Source: Cristatella mucedo (taxonomy: Eukaryota > Bryozoa > Phylactolaemata > Cristatellidae). From it: a DNA stretch of 64,000 bases. Of this stretch, positions 12,301-21,790 are shown piece by piece (within the stretch, counting starts at the first letter, position 1; every line of letters begins with the position of its first letter). Location: positions 14,291,501 through 14,355,500 of the forward strand of contig WPIO01000001.1 in NCBI GenBank assembly GCA_009760855.2, given 5' to 3'. The translations under genes were made by a program, and so were the position numbers. The notes beneath the pieces were generated by a model. That model was not told where the DNA came from. It was given only the letters and a program-made list of their open reading frames with translations, and did not search any database.

Positions 12301-15300
12301 AAGATTGCAGTGTTTATTAAATCAGTGCTTCTGGAAAGCAAGTTGATATAAAGAAGCAGTTTGCTGCAAATTATGCATGCTGCTACCTGAATCTGCTTCT
12401 TCGGTGTGGAAAATGTGCAAAGTGGACTTACCTGGCTGTCTCAGGCAGGTTCAGAAACAGTTGCAGTTTTAGAAGGACGGTTATGGTTTGCACCATCACA
12501 AAACTGCAAAGTAAGAATCGATGACTTTGCCAAGTCTTCCTTTCTTAGAATCTGCATCTTTACAGCTGTGTCGAAAAAGCAACAAATAAAAACAATGTGA
12601 AAACCCAGACTGCATGCTGCTAATAGTTTTAACTCGTGTGATTCATGTGTTCCGGTGAACGTGTTGGCCCATTTCATAATTCACTTAAAATATTTGAGGT
12701 TGAACCTAGATTCTCAGAGTGCATTGATTTATCAGGCTGGCATTGTATACAGTCGCAAATACATTACCGAAAACTGTTCTAATGCAAAGAGGGCAGCTGA
12801 TTAATGCTGTTAATATACGTTGATTACTTGCAGAGTTCCAAATGTCAAGCTTTAATTCGTTCAGCCCGGCTAATTATGGCTATCACCGGCGTTCGTCCTC
12901 AGGGTCAAGTGCTGGTGAGCCTACCATGGCAGACCACTATGCTCATGAGCAAGTTAGTATTTCTGCAGTCCCTGTGATTGGCGAAGTTAATTTGAGACTC
13001 GGACTGCAGTAGTGTCGACCTGCATGAAATGCTCTATATGTGCATGCTATATTTTGCTAAACAGAGTGTGATACCACCTGTGTTGCTGGAGAACTACCTT
13101 AGCATGGCTGAGCCTTCCAAAGCACAATCTGTCGACTCGGATATAGCAAGGCACTGTGCCTTCAGCTTCCCGGCTGTAGCCTTCACGCTGGGTAAGGAAA
13201 ATTGGAAGTGCCTGAAGGAACTCTATGAAGCCCTAGCGTCAGATGTGCAGGTACTTGTCGTGTAAGGCAGCGCTGCTACATTTAAATGACTTGGCATTCT
13301 ATAAATATTCTTGTTTTTATTTAGTGGAAAGTGAGGCGCACACTGGCTTTTTCAATCCATGATGTTGCTGTTATACTGGGACGAGAAGCTACAGAGCGAG
13401 ATTTAATGCCCATTTTTGATGGATTCCTGAAAGACCTAGACGAAGTGAAGATCGGGGTGCTAAAGCATTTAGCTGATTTTCTGAAGGTGCGTTTTCTACC
13501 TTTAAGTCAATTATGCAAGCAAGACGATGTTGATGTCACATGCATGGTAAGCTCTGAGCTCATATTGTAGTTAATGGACCTGAAGTTGCGAAAAACGTAT
13601 CTGCCAAGATTCAGGGACTTTTTAGAGACAGACAATACACGGAATTGGCGCTTCCGTTATGACTTGGCCGAGTAAGTGTTATTCGCGAGTTATTTCTCTG
13701 TGGCACATTCAGTATGGCTCTCTTGATTTCTTCCATCTGCCATCGTTTGAGAACGGCAAGATTTGGTGACTAACTTGAAGGCTGCGATTCATTCATGCAG
13801 GATTGTCATAGGAGCATTGATGATCTAGACTAGATTGATTATTAAAAATACCGCGATATGTTCCAGACACCGTGCTTTTTGGCAGGCTTAGGTTTTTGCT
13901 ATTTTCTCCTCGTCTGGTTGGATGATGGCTGTTTAGTCCATCAAAACAAGAGTGCTGTTATGCTTCATCCTGGGCGAAGCTCGAAAGCCTACAGTGGCAG
14001 AATATACTATCGAATGCAGCTCCTGTCTTACTGGTAGCCGTCTACTTGATACTGCTACTCAAAGTCGGTCTCTCTGTCTAATTTCTTTCATTTGTTTAGA
14101 TCTGCCAAGTTATTTTGCTGTCTGGTGCCGCCATAATGTCATCGTGATTGTGTGTGCACCGTCTTAGCCTTAGCATGCGCTGTCCAGGTCCTAACTGTAT
14201 TGCAGACAGATGATCCTCTTGGTTGACTTATTTGAGCCAGAAGATGTTTCTGAGTACTTGGTTCCACTTGGCATAACACTCTTGTCAGACCGAGTTTCTG
14301 AAGTGAGGCTAATAACTTACAACTTTGTAAGTATTCTTAGTAGTTAACATCTCTGCAGCTGGCATGTTTTCTTGTTTAACCCAAGCAAAAGTTACTGTAT
14401 TTGCTTGCAATCGTGGCAGTAAATCAGGCTTATCTTACTGTGCCTAGTGCCAAACCGTGTGTTGCATGCCCTTCAGAGCATGTGCACTAGGGTGGATCCA
14501 TCGGCAGCCTAGAAATGGGCGGACTAGTCTCATATCGGGTATGCCTCTACCCAAATCATGCCACCTCACATTAGAAATCACATGGCCATCAGCTCAAGTA
14601 AGGGGCTGTGGCTATATAAAGCAGATCCATATGGCCACTTTTTAGAGGTAGACAAATGCGTCGAGGGAGCAAGAATTGTCAAATCTACGCAGATGCACCC
14701 GTTTGTGCACGCGCACACTAAATCTAAATGTCACATGACATAGAGCTGTTTGCTAAAGGCATTGAAGCCATAGTTGTACCTTGCATGCAGAGGAGAACGA
14801 GCACTGTAAATAATAATAATACGTTATATATATAGTAATAATAAATATACGAATAGTTCAGCATTGTATATACTGCTGGCTAAAATAAAATTTATCAGCA
14901 TTCGGAATTTGCATGAGTTAGCAGTATTTGTAATAAATAAGGATATTATTTTGTGGTGCCGTCTGAACTCTAGGAAGTAATATTTACTGGATGCGCCAAG
15001 TATCTCCCTCTCTAACAATATATCTCAACCACCGTATCGGGCACATTCTCGGCAATCATAAAGGGTTTGAAGCATGCTATTTAGAGCAGATGCAACCAAA
15101 GGCCTCTCTTAGTTGAAACAATGCAAGAAATCAATGGCACTGTACAAAGGAAAAAGCAACAGCATTTTTTGTGAACAAGGAATTCTATTGGAACAATCTC
15201 CCAAGTCTTAACTCTCTGTTTGTCAGACGCCTTACTAAATATAACTACCTTCTCATAATCTCAATGGAAACTTTTTAATGCATACTGAGCACAATGCTTT

Positions 15301-17559
15301 TGGCATTTCAGTTACAGTCATCCCTCGCCACTTCACACTTTGCATTTTGTGGTTTCACTCTATCTCGGCTTTTCAAATACATGCACATTCATTAAAAAGT
15401 TGGTCGAGACAGTGAAAATAATACATCCCGCTCGGTTAACTGACTCAATTATAAACCCCTGTATTACAATTACAATTATTGTATGTACATAATATGATAT
15501 TTGTGACGTCTAATATGTCTTATTTTGTCTAATATGTTGGACAATACTAGTGTAATGGTGACTAAAGCGTAGGTTTTCTCTGCTCTAACTACAAAAATAT
15601 TTGATTTATAAATAAAGAATCCTATTTCGCAGAAATTCACTTATCGGGGAAGAGTCTGGCACTGATTAACCACAATAAACGAGGGACCCCTATATTTAGT
15701 GATTTCTTTTGCTGTACGGTATATCAAAAAGAAAAAACCCAAACCGCAGTGACCCCGGAGGACTTAATCTCTTTCTAGGCACTTAACATTTGCAGCAAAG
15801 CAAATCCATGATCGAATGGTTAGTGTTAGCATGCTCAGTGACAACGTGCATAACATGGTTAGGGGTAGCATGCGCAGGGTCAGCATGCAAATGTGGTTAG
15901 TGGCATCATGCACAATGTCAGCACGCGTACGCACACAAAGGACAAAGGCATCTGATTTTGGCGGTGTTTTTTTCCTTCTTAAGACAGCCTTTCTGTTATA
16001 CATCGCCTTGCCCCTGATTGTTGCATGAGCCAACTTCGTGTTTCAATTTTGAGCATCACTGCTGTAAGTTTGTTGAGCAGAATGAGTCAGAAGAGCCAGG
16101 TCTCAATGAGTTACAGCCGAGAAGCCTCTTGTGTTAAATACCTTTCCAGAATTGATAGTTATTGGTATTTCTTGTTTGTCATCAAACAATGTATCGTTAG
16201 GCTGCCTTAGTAAATGTTTCAGCCTTAAATAAAAGCTTATTAGATAGTAGTTAGCCGATGTAATGTGTACTGCTGCCTGAATTTTTTGAAGCCGGCATTG
16301 CTTTTTGGTGTGGGCTGAGCTATTATTAGTTTTTATTGTTGAAAGTATAATGCTGTACAGCTGTGTTTGCTATGTGTTACTTTCGGCTGACAGTTCGTGT
16401 TCTTTATAGGTAAGCAAGGTAGTGAAGCATCTCCAGGGTGATAGCTACCGAAAGCTAAGACTAATGGTTGTCAACGACCTGATAGCCAAGTTTGCTCGAA
16501 GTGGTCGGTGGTTGCACAGGCAAATGTATGTACATGCACTTGCCGGTTTTTTGCTATTGCTCTTGGCCTAGCCACTTCACTTCATCTGCATTATTCATCA
16601 GCGTAGTATTTTTCTTGGCGTGATACTGACTATTCGACTTCTTGTGCTGGTGTTGCACTTATAGAGGTGCTGTTCTTGCAGGTTTATTCATATCTGTGGC
16701 GTTCTACTTGATGATGGTGCATTGTCGCCTGACCAGTTTGCAAAAGACCTGCTTCCAAGTGTGTTTGCACTTGCTTCTGACCCTGTTCCGAACGTCCGGA
16801 TGGCGGTCTCTAAGTTGCTTTTTGTGAACCTTGTAAAACATGGTAAGTCACCGATTGCTACCACGTGCAAGACGTCATTTATATCTCTGCATACTAGTGA
16901 TGCTCGACGACTAACATTGAATTTTGTGGTTTGGCCGGTTTAGTATCAGATTGCGCAGCGCCACCATGTTCGTGGTTCGTGGATATGAGTATGTTCATTT
17001 GACTTATTGAATCATGGTATTTAGTAGTAATCCTGTGTTAAACATGCCCCTATACACAACGACCACTGATATGTAACCATTACGGAATGGTAAATTTCCA
17101 TGGACCCACCACTTTTGATATGTATGTCGGTTGACTTCATTCCACCTACATTGCCCCAGGCAATGCATCCATGTCGATATGCCATGTTTTAGTCTTGGGA
17201 AAGTTATAAGTCTGTCCCAGGGATTAAAGCACCTTTTGCAACTGGTTAGTTTCTATATGCTACTTGTATCGTCTGTAATTATTGTGTTTTGTTACTTGTG
17301 TCAGAAGTGATGGAATTTTGCAGATTTTTTCACGACTTCTTCAAATCCTCACCACACTGAGCTGGCTGCTGCCTGTACTGTTCTACGAGGCGACTCGGAC
17401 CGTGACGTGCGCTTTTATGGTTGCCCGCCAATGCATGTGTCTGCCTCTGTTGAAACGGTGTTTGATGGCAGTGCAGAATGCTTGACCGATGTCATCCGCG
17501 ATGTCTCTCCTAGTCGTGAAGCTTCTATACCAATCGGTCAAGTGAGTTATCTTAAATAG
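191..17559 (+). CDS. PPP4R1: PPP4R1, protein phosphatase 4 regulatory subunit 1 (HEAT-repeat), 15 exons, 5'-partial
   Basis: PPP4R1 is a HEAT/ARM-repeat scaffold that binds the PP4 catalytic subunit and directs it to substrates. Exons: 191-339, 426-486, 1389-1477, 2264-2437, 5374-5532, 5656-5864, 7838-8568, 12834-12952, 13065-13250, 13325-13486, 13571-13671, 14206-14326, 16410-16525, 16682-16842, 17324-17559. All phases match and the join gives 924 residues plus stop. Family blocks run in the human order: LLPKFCEL (~122-129), [14 protein letters not shown] (~170-183), [13 protein letters not shown] (~216-228), [13 protein letters not shown] in the low-complexity linker, [16 protein letters not shown] (~630), [18 protein letters not shown] (~663-680), [12 protein letters not shown] (~703-714), DPVPNVRM (~828-835), [10 protein letters not shown] near the end. 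The human protein is about 950 residues, so roughly 80-90 N-terminal residues are missing to the left. The linker in exon 7 is poorly conserved, as in other animals. Recognised from memory of the family, not by search. Confidence 0.93.
426..486 (+). CDS. PPP4R1: PPP4R1 exon b
   Basis: A short exon between TACTTAAG| and |GTGAGT encodes [20 protein letters not shown], equivalent to human VRKTSQAALLALLEQELI. The intron before it is only 86 nt. It ends in phase 1. Confidence 0.88.
1389..1477 (+). CDS. PPP4R1: PPP4R1 exon c
   Basis: The acceptor is TCCTTTTTCAG and the donor GGT|GTAAGC. It encodes [18 protein letters not shown] and then EDLRIETVG. It enters in phase 1 and leaves in phase 0. Confidence 0.88.
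2264..2437 (+). CDS. PPP4R1: PPP4R1 exon d, ends at a GC donor
   Basis: The acceptor is GTCATTACAG. It encodes the HEAT block [15 protein letters not shown] and [13 protein letters not shown], closely matching human LPRFCEMCCD...VRKVCAANFGDIC. The protein alignment and frame place the exon end before GCAAGT, a GC-AG intron, since no in-frame GT donor fits here. Confidence 0.88.
2700..2930 (+). repeat. Possible third tRNA-like repeat (B-box-like motif only)
   Basis: Within this intron a motif GGTTTCGAATCC (about 2747-2758) resembles a pol III B box, preceded by GGGTCAT as in the SINEs elsewhere. I see no clear A box and no second full copy. A weaker similar motif, GGGGTCGAATCC, lies near 32.2 kb. 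Confidence 0.2.
3440..3810 (+). mobile_element. L2 family-1 LINE fragment, highly degenerate (RT C-terminal region)
   Basis: In the same order as better copies the stretch carries a degenerate GGCAAACCAAGTGT-like start, a match to the FKSAYF block, a GGAGACC motif, a CCTAAGCCTGGAACTC match to the APKAWNSL codons, and the CTTTTCTTCACAGCCTT end (LFRTAF). Frameshifts make it non-functional. It lies in the intron between exons d and e, where nothing else is recognisable. Confidence 0.6.
5374..5532 (+). CDS. PPP4R1: PPP4R1 exon e
   Basis: The acceptor is TTTCAATTTGTAG and the donor TGG|GTAAGC. It encodes [19 protein letters not shown] and ends LLIDQSRW, matching human [16 protein letters not shown]...SDPSRW. 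Phase 0 to phase 0, 53 codons. Confidence 0.92.
5656..5864 (+). CDS. PPP4R1: PPP4R1 exon f
   Basis: It starts after TTCTTCAAG and encodes [18 protein letters not shown], the most recognisable family motif, followed by an acidic/Ser-rich stretch that begins the variable linker. The donor is GG|GTAAGC, phase 2. Confidence 0.92.
5990..7796 (+). mobile_element. L2 family-1 LINE, 5'-truncated, RT domain to 3' tail
   Basis: The longest plus-strand copy. It reads through the pre-RT linker ([16 protein letters not shown]), an RT core with [29 protein letters not shown] and [12 protein letters not shown], then [13 protein letters not shown] after a stop, and the FYADDT catalytic box. It then has a deletion of roughly 90 codons near 7180 and resumes at [11 protein letters not shown], ending in [20 protein letters not shown]...LFRTAFSG. 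The 3' UTR ends GGGCGCTTTATCAAGTGC followed by ATT repeats. In-frame stops and shifts make it dead. No endonuclease domain is visible. It occupies nearly the whole intron between exons f and g, with its tail only about 40 nt from the next acceptor. Confidence 0.88.
7838..8568 (+). CDS. PPP4R1: PPP4R1 exon g, low-complexity linker exon
   Basis: A long exon with Ser/Thr/Asp-rich sequence, poorly conserved except [16 protein letters not shown], which matches human FHFWRTPLPEIDLD. I chose the acceptor CGTTACAG (exon from 7838) because it keeps the frame. The stronger-looking CGTTCTTGCAG at 7805 would give a stop two codons later. The donor is CAG|GTAATG, phase 1. Confidence 0.85.
9232..9323 (-). 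mobile_element. L2 family-1 LINE 3' tail fragment
   Basis: On the minus strand it reads TTTGCAGCAAATGTAAAGTGCC, the stem region, then TATATCAAATGC and ATT repeats. Only about 90 nt of 3' end is present, an extreme 5' truncation. Confidence 0.75.
9324..9817 (+). mobile_element. L2-like LINE family 2, RT core fragment (left part)
   Basis: A reverse-transcriptase core distinct from family 1: [31 protein letters not shown], a degenerate [15 protein letters not shown] (GVPQGSxLGPLLF motif), then [14 protein letters not shown] at the place of the YADD box, followed by a degraded K-T-E region. The catalytic DD is lost. It continues after the family-1 insert at 10199. Confidence 0.6.
9818..10198 (+). 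mobile_element. L2 family-1 LINE 3' fragment inserted in family 2
   Basis: It begins at GGAGACCGTGCATTTAG and runs through the APKAWNS codons, LFRTAFSG, the 3' UTR with repeated CATGCTGAC blocks, the GGGGGCGCTTTATCAAGTGC stem and ATT repeats. A short internal duplication of the CTTGACTTGACCACA block is present near 9887-9922. Confidence 0.85.
10199..10905 (+). mobile_element. L2-like LINE family 2, C-terminal and 3' region (right part)
   Basis: It encodes a degraded C-terminus of an L2-type RT polyprotein: [36 protein letters not shown] and, farther on, a GPRL...LW-type motif. The final part from about 10780 (CTGACTCAGCTATxCT, ATGAAxT, ATGC) also occurs inverted at 51965-52175, so it is a repeat rather than unique sequence. 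Many stops. Confidence 0.65.
10915..10970 (+). repeat. Two-copy tandem repeat, 29-bp unit
   Basis: Two adjacent units share AAGTATAGCT, CAAGCCTTACTG and differ at a few positions. It lies just past the family-2 3' end. Confidence 0.8.
11709..11866 (+). mobile_element. SINE A copy (tRNA-like head, L2-type tail)
   Basis: It aligns along its length with the copy at 42.73 kb: TTTGCCCAGGGATTAAGG head, GACCAAGGTCGTGCGCTCGA around the B box, GTGGCATATGTGAAG, then GAGATTAAGTTCTCTTGGG and an AT-rich end. Located in the PPP4R1 intron between exons g and h. Confidence 0.75.
12834..12952 (+). CDS. PPP4R1: PPP4R1 exon h
   Basis: The acceptor is GATTACTTGCAG and the donor CAA|GTTAGT. It encodes a Ser-rich end of the linker ([20 protein letters not shown]), analogous to human NNSSFSPDEERR. 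Less conserved, but the phases fit both neighbours. Confidence 0.75.
13065..13250 (+). CDS. PPP4R1: PPP4R1 exon i
   Basis: It encodes [36 protein letters not shown] and [11 protein letters not shown], nearly colinear with human VVPQALLDQYLSM...CAYSLPGVALTLG...TLASDMQ. Acceptor TAAACAG, donor CAG|GTACTT, phase 0 on both sides. Confidence 0.95.
13325..13486 (+). CDS. PPP4R1: PPP4R1 exon j
   Basis: It encodes [19 protein letters not shown] and [19 protein letters not shown], the best conserved HEAT block of the family. The acceptor TTTTTATTTAG is only 74 nt after the previous exon; the donor is AAG|GTGCGT. Confidence 0.96.
13571..13671 (+). CDS. PPP4R1: PPP4R1 exon k
   Basis: It encodes [20 protein letters not shown] and WRFRYDLAE, matching human LQEFLVTDNSRNWRFRAELAE. 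The donor GTAAGT splits the final Glu codon (phase 2). Confidence 0.94.
14206..14326 (+). CDS. PPP4R1: PPP4R1 exon l
   Basis: It encodes [38 protein letters not shown], matching human QLILLLELYSPRDVYDYL...ALNLCADKVSSVRW. The acceptor is GTATTGCAG and the donor TTT|GTAAGT. Confidence 0.94.
15313..15692. mobile_element. Tigger/pogo-type DNA transposon remnant (MITE-like)
   Basis: A 380-bp AT-rich element bounded by TA dinucleotides. The left end starts CAGTCATCCCTCG; the right end, read on the minus strand, starts GGGGTCCCTCGTTTATTG and continues CCAGACTCTTCCCCGATAAG, the arrangement typical of Tigger terminal repeats. The inside has no transposase reading frame, so it is non-autonomous. It lies in the intron between exons l and m. 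Confidence 0.7.
15756..15945 (-). mobile_element. L2 family-1 LINE 3' UTR fragment
   Basis: On the minus strand it carries the GTGCGTxCGxGTGCTGACA block, the CATGCTGACCCTG and CCCCTAACCATGTTATGC blocks, GCAAATGTTAAGTGCCTAG and AGAGATTAAGT. The terminal stem and ATT repeats are lost. Confidence 0.8.
16410..16525 (+). CDS. PPP4R1: PPP4R1 exon m
   Basis: It encodes [20 protein letters not shown] and [11 protein letters not shown], corresponding to human VSEMVKKL...CPKWSGRQ. Acceptor TTCTTTATAG; donor AT|GTATGT in phase 2. Confidence 0.88.
16682..16842 (+). CDS. PPP4R1: PPP4R1 exon n
   Basis: It encodes [20 protein letters not shown] and [17 protein letters not shown], matching human FVFVCQTVIEDDCLPMDQFA...LANDRVPNVRVLLAKTL. 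Acceptor TTCTTGCAG, donor G|GTAAGT. Confidence 0.95.
17324..17559 (+). CDS. PPP4R1: PPP4R1 last exon o, with stop
   Basis: It encodes [20 protein letters not shown], matching human EAVEQTIMALQMDRDSDVKYFAS, then a tail of about 45 residues ending VSYLK and TAG at 17557-17559. A good donor sequence, CAA|GTGAGT at 17541/17542, could instead continue to a further exon. The family usually ends about here, so I keep the stop. Confidence 0.85.
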
Positions 17560-18771
17560 CTGAAGCAGATGCAGTGCACAAGATTCCATTTATTTGACAC
17601 ATTTCGTGTATTTCATAGGTCGACTAGCATCAAGCAAGCTTGCTGCTTTCGTAAAAAGAGCAACCATGTTGACGTGAAGACGAGCAAGCACCATATTGGC
17701 ACATCTGTGATATTTGTTTGGTTAAGCTTTGTGGACGTGCACTGCAAACAATCCACACCTCGTATGCAGTGGTTGCTTTGGCATACTCACTCTTGGACTT
17801 AGGCTAACGCATGCTGTTGCAAAACATACAATGCTAATACTATCGTAGCCGTGTTGCCATTACCTTGATTATGATTGCAGCATGGTAGCTAAGCTCTGAA
17901 CATGACCATAGCCAGCTCTAAGTTATGCCTGCTGCTGCATACTCCTAGAACTCGGAGCATTAGAGAAATGCATAGATAAATGCCCTCATGGGCTTTTTTG
18001 TTCACTGTGTGAACATGCTAAGCAGAGTCTCGTGGTTGCACCACGAATCCGAGCACCATGCAAGGTTCTGTGTCGTAGGTGTGTTTGAAGTGGAGACCTG
18101 CTTGGTTGGACTCTTTTGCAGGGTGGATCCTGCAGGTAAGCTGACGGATTAAATAGGAGATGCATTGATGCATCGCTCTTGTTATGTAACACCTTGTGTC
18201 GCGCTAAGGGGCCACTTGCTTCAGCCGTATGCCTCGACTGTGAACGCGTAGTGTCGCTATTGCATTTAAGGCGGACTCTATGGCACAAAGCCTGTTGCAG
18301 CAGCACTTCATGTTAACCTTGTTCGCGCACTGGCTCACCATGCGACGGCTGCTAGGTAATTATTTTGTGGTCTATGCTTGTCGAACCCGCAATCTCCACT
18401 GCTGCTCGGCAGAACCGTCAACTGTGATCGTGATCATTGCTCCCAAGTTGTTCAGGGCATCGGCCAATAAAGTATTGTCTAATGAGTCCATGCATTTTTT
18501 TTTATTTGACACCCCGTCTAGACTTCTCACTGTCCCCTTTCAGGCCTTCCTGTCTGTGCCTGTAATATTCTTACAGGTGGTGCAAAACCTGGCATATAGG
18601 TTGGCTACCCTGACGTGAGCATCTTAACTGCCACCTGACATCAAATATCGCGGACCTGTACTGGCTTTCAAGCAGTGAGTTTACTTCAGGATTCTGTCAC
18701 TCAGTTTTAAGCCCCTTCTTCCTTTTGCTCATCTGAGGTTCTTACTTTTTTATTCTCCGGATTACCCATAG
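17560..18771 (+). other. PPP4R1 3' flank / presumed 3' UTR, otherwise unannotated
   Basis: No coding sequence or known repeat is visible. The first AATAAA after the stop is at 18466-18471, which would imply a 3' UTR of about 0.9 kb. Confidence 0.35.
18466..18471 (+). promoter_or_regulatory. Candidate polyadenylation signal for PPP4R1
   Basis: AATAAA, the first on this strand downstream of the PPP4R1 stop, followed within 40 nt by a T-rich run. Motif only. Confidence 0.3.
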
Positions 18772-18980
18772 TAATAATTATTACTATTGTTATACATTTG
18801 TAGCGCACTTTCAGAGAACTGATGATCTTTTTAGGTGTTTTACAAATGCTGCATAGAAAAGCATTACCAAATGATTGGTGGTAGGTAACATCCACAAGCA
18901 GCAGACGAAGTGTAAACTGGTAGCTGCAAACGAAGGGCGAACCACAAAGACCCACCAAATGCTGTAATAAACAGGTGTGA
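18772..18980 (-). mobile_element. L2 family-1 LINE 3' tail fragment, diverged
   Basis: The minus strand carries GGGTCTTTGTGGTTCGCCC-like 3' UTR sequence, a GCAGCATTTGTAAAACACC version of the pre-stem motif and an imperfect ATT run. It may be the same insertion as the element from 20032, separated by about 1 kb. Confidence 0.65.
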
Positions 18981-19479
18981 TCCATCGGAAATTTTTAATC
19001 GTACTCTGGTCGTTATATGTATTTATTTAAACGGTTTACTCAAACCTGCTGTGTGGTTAGCCTTTAGGTCGCGTTTCGGGCTCAACAAATATGGGTACCG
19101 ACCTTTTTAGAGATTTAAGATGTAAATGGCAGCGAGAGCTCGGTTTTTATTCGGACTCTAAAAAAATGGAATACATTTTGTTAAGAGATGATTACAAGCC
19201 CATCACATCGGTGCTTAGGATCGGAAGTCCGATTCCAGAAAAGGCTACTGTGCCCACTTGAAAAAAGGACCAGAGATTTTTATGGAGGTGTGGTTTACGA
19301 GGCCATGCCTGGTGGTACGCCTTTGCTGCAAAAGTTTTCGATCTGTTTCTTCGGGGAGCCGCCAGGCCTCCTAGAAAGATGCTCGGAAGGTTTTTCATAC
19401 GGTGATCCTTTAGTACTAGTCGGTCTCTGACGGGGGCTGCCTTCCGTTTATGAATCACTAGACAATCTAGGTTTTTTAT

Positions 19480-19562
19480 CAGCTCTTTAGGTCGTGAGCT
19501 CAAGTGCCGTGGAATATGCGCCCGAGTAGAGATAAAGTTCTCTTATTTCGCTATACAATTGA
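19480..19562 (+). mobile_element. SINE A copy, 5'-truncated
   Basis: It starts at GGTCGTGAGCTCAAG (B-box region) and continues GCCGTGGAATATG, GAGTAGAGATAAAGTTCTCTT and CGCTATACAATT, the SINE A 3' half. Confidence 0.65.
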
Positions 19563-20031
19563 GGTATGCTTTCTTGCTAGTGGCAAGTCGTGTGTGAATG
19601 ACCTCAGCCAGCCGTGTTGCGGTGGGGCCGTTCGGCAGTGCGGCTAAATGAACTATCATCTCGTCCTCATCACCGCGAAAGACCAGCAGACCTCCCGGAT
19701 GGCCACCATTCTTCCTAGAATATGCTGCTACGCTTTAGAGTTTAGTAAACTATTTTATAAAAGTTTGTTCTTCAGCTGCTTTAGAGGCTTTTCCAGAGGA
19801 ATGTAGGCACTTTAGTGTGGTTGCCGAGGTTTCCAGCTGATGCTTGTTCAGCAAGGCGCTAAAGGCTTTTGCCGGCGAATTCTAATAAGATTGTAGAGGG
19901 CCTAAAGCGTTTCCTACTTGACTTCAAAATAAATCCTAGTACAGCACTCCTTAAGGTCGAGGTTGAGTCTCTCCCCTACTACAATGCTGTCCACTTCTTT
20001 GGTCACATGAGCTGGTGCTAGTGAATGACTG

Positions 20032-21790
20032 GACCTAAAAGTGAGTAGCAGAACCTTAATGTCGATGGGCTGCTTGATTAGGAGCCAGTGCAGGTCGGCG
20101 AGAAGTGATGTGGTGTGGGAACTGCGATGCTCACAACAGACAAGCCTAGCTGCAGTTATGCACCAACTGTTACGTACCTGATTGTTCAGGCCGGTAGAAC
20201 AGCAGCTCTTGAGTTACAGAAGTCGAGACGGAATGTGACAAATGCACGGACCACTTTAGATGTAGCATCCCGGTCTGAGCAAGCCAGAATTTTAGCAATG
20301 TTAAGCAGCTGACAGAAGGCAGACTTGACTGGAGCTGATGTAGTCGCCCAGCGAAAGGTCAATTTGGAACAGGACACCCAGATTTTATGCAGATGCATCA
20401 GGAGATATGATGGCACGACCAAGTTTGAGCAAAAGTTTTCCAACGTCTGAGTCACACTTGGTTTGCCCATAATGAGTTGATTTTATCGTCGTTTAATTTA
20501 AGGAAGTTGGCAGCCATCCATGTGCAGCACGTGAGTTGAGGAAGTTTGACATACACGAAGGAGCGGAAGAATCATAGTATATGCATGGCTGTGTGTCATC
20601 ACATGGAAGTGAAAGTCTAGATTGTGCTTGGTGATCGACTAGAGGAGAGTATACATTGTGAAAAGAAGCAGACCAAGTACAGAGCCCTGAGGTATCCCAC
20701 ATTTCAGAGGTTCCTCGGATTATGTTCTCCATTCGTATCAGTACTCGGGACTCTCCCATTGAGATAGGACTTAACAATTGCAGTGCAGTGTCAGTTATGC
20801 TCAGGTGAGATGAGCGGCGCTTGAGAAAGAATTGGTGATCAATAGTATCGATCGCCACCGAAAAATCAAGCAAAACAAGCAGAGAGGCTTCACCTAAATG
20901 TGAATTCCTGAGAAGGTCGTTGTAATTCCTTAGAAATTGTGACTGGAGGATCAGCTCTAAAACCAGACTGGAACTTGCTTGCTAGGCTTGAAGTTTTAAT
21001 GTACAAGTTTAGGTGGTCTGCTACAACTCGTTCCAATGTCTTTAATAGGAGCCGTAGAAGGGAGACTGGGGTAGTTCTGTAAGTGTTCATGGTCTAGTGT
21101 TGCTTTTTAATTAGCTCAGCTACAGCCTTTTTGAAAAAGCCAGGGACATGTTTTGAGGCTGAGGACACATGTGTAATGTTAGTTGTGCATGGCATCAGCA
21201 GATCTATGTAACGTATAAGCAGGCCCTTGGGTATAGGGTCCAGAGGACTAGTAGTAGCCTTCTTGACTAGGAGATGAATTTCAGAATGAAGTCACTTGTG
21301 GCCTCCTTGAATGTAGACATTGAGGTCCATGGAATTGAGGGAGGAAAATCCTGCGGAGTTGTTATTGAGGCACACGAGTCCAGAAGGGATTATGTTACCT
21401 TAATGGTGGACTCTCTGATCTTGTCTATCTTGCTGACAAAGAACCTAGAGAAGCGATCAGCTAGATTGCCACAAGGATCACTAGGTGAGGAACTAACCTG
21501 GGAGCGGTTAAGGAGATGGTTGATCGTAGGCAACAGCATTTTTAGATTATGCATTTGTGATTCAACAATATCATTGATAGAAGCTAGACTTAGCATTGGT
21601 ACGATCTACAGTAGCCTTCACATGCCTGTCAATAGACGGTCAGCCCTGATCTGACTTACTGCAGCACGTTAAGTATGGCGGTGGAGAGATTATAGTTTCT
21701 GGCTTCTTCCAGTTCAGTCAATCCAATGCAATAATATTATTTATACTTCGGAGCACTGCTGCATTGGACTTCTCGGCCTTTTGAGCAAAA
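20032..21790 (-). mobile_element. L2 family-1 LINE, RT region, degenerate
   Basis: Read on the minus strand from 21790 down: a pre-RT linker with RSINNIIALD and LADRFSRFFVSKIDKIRES (21390-21596); the RT start with [16 protein letters not shown] and SSLASKFQSGFRA (20890-21090); then LDFSVAIDTIDHQFFLKRRS, SLPCDDTQ at the catalytic box, and MGKPSVTQTLE. It continues to a TSKVVRAFVTFRLDFCNS-type block and TAARLVCCEH. Frameshifts and the lack of a 3' tail show a dead copy. It preserves the widest span of the element upstream of RT. Confidence 0.82.

Noticed and set aside
21274-21654. 126-codon plus-strand frame
   Set aside because: Antisense to the degenerate L2 copy on the minus strand.
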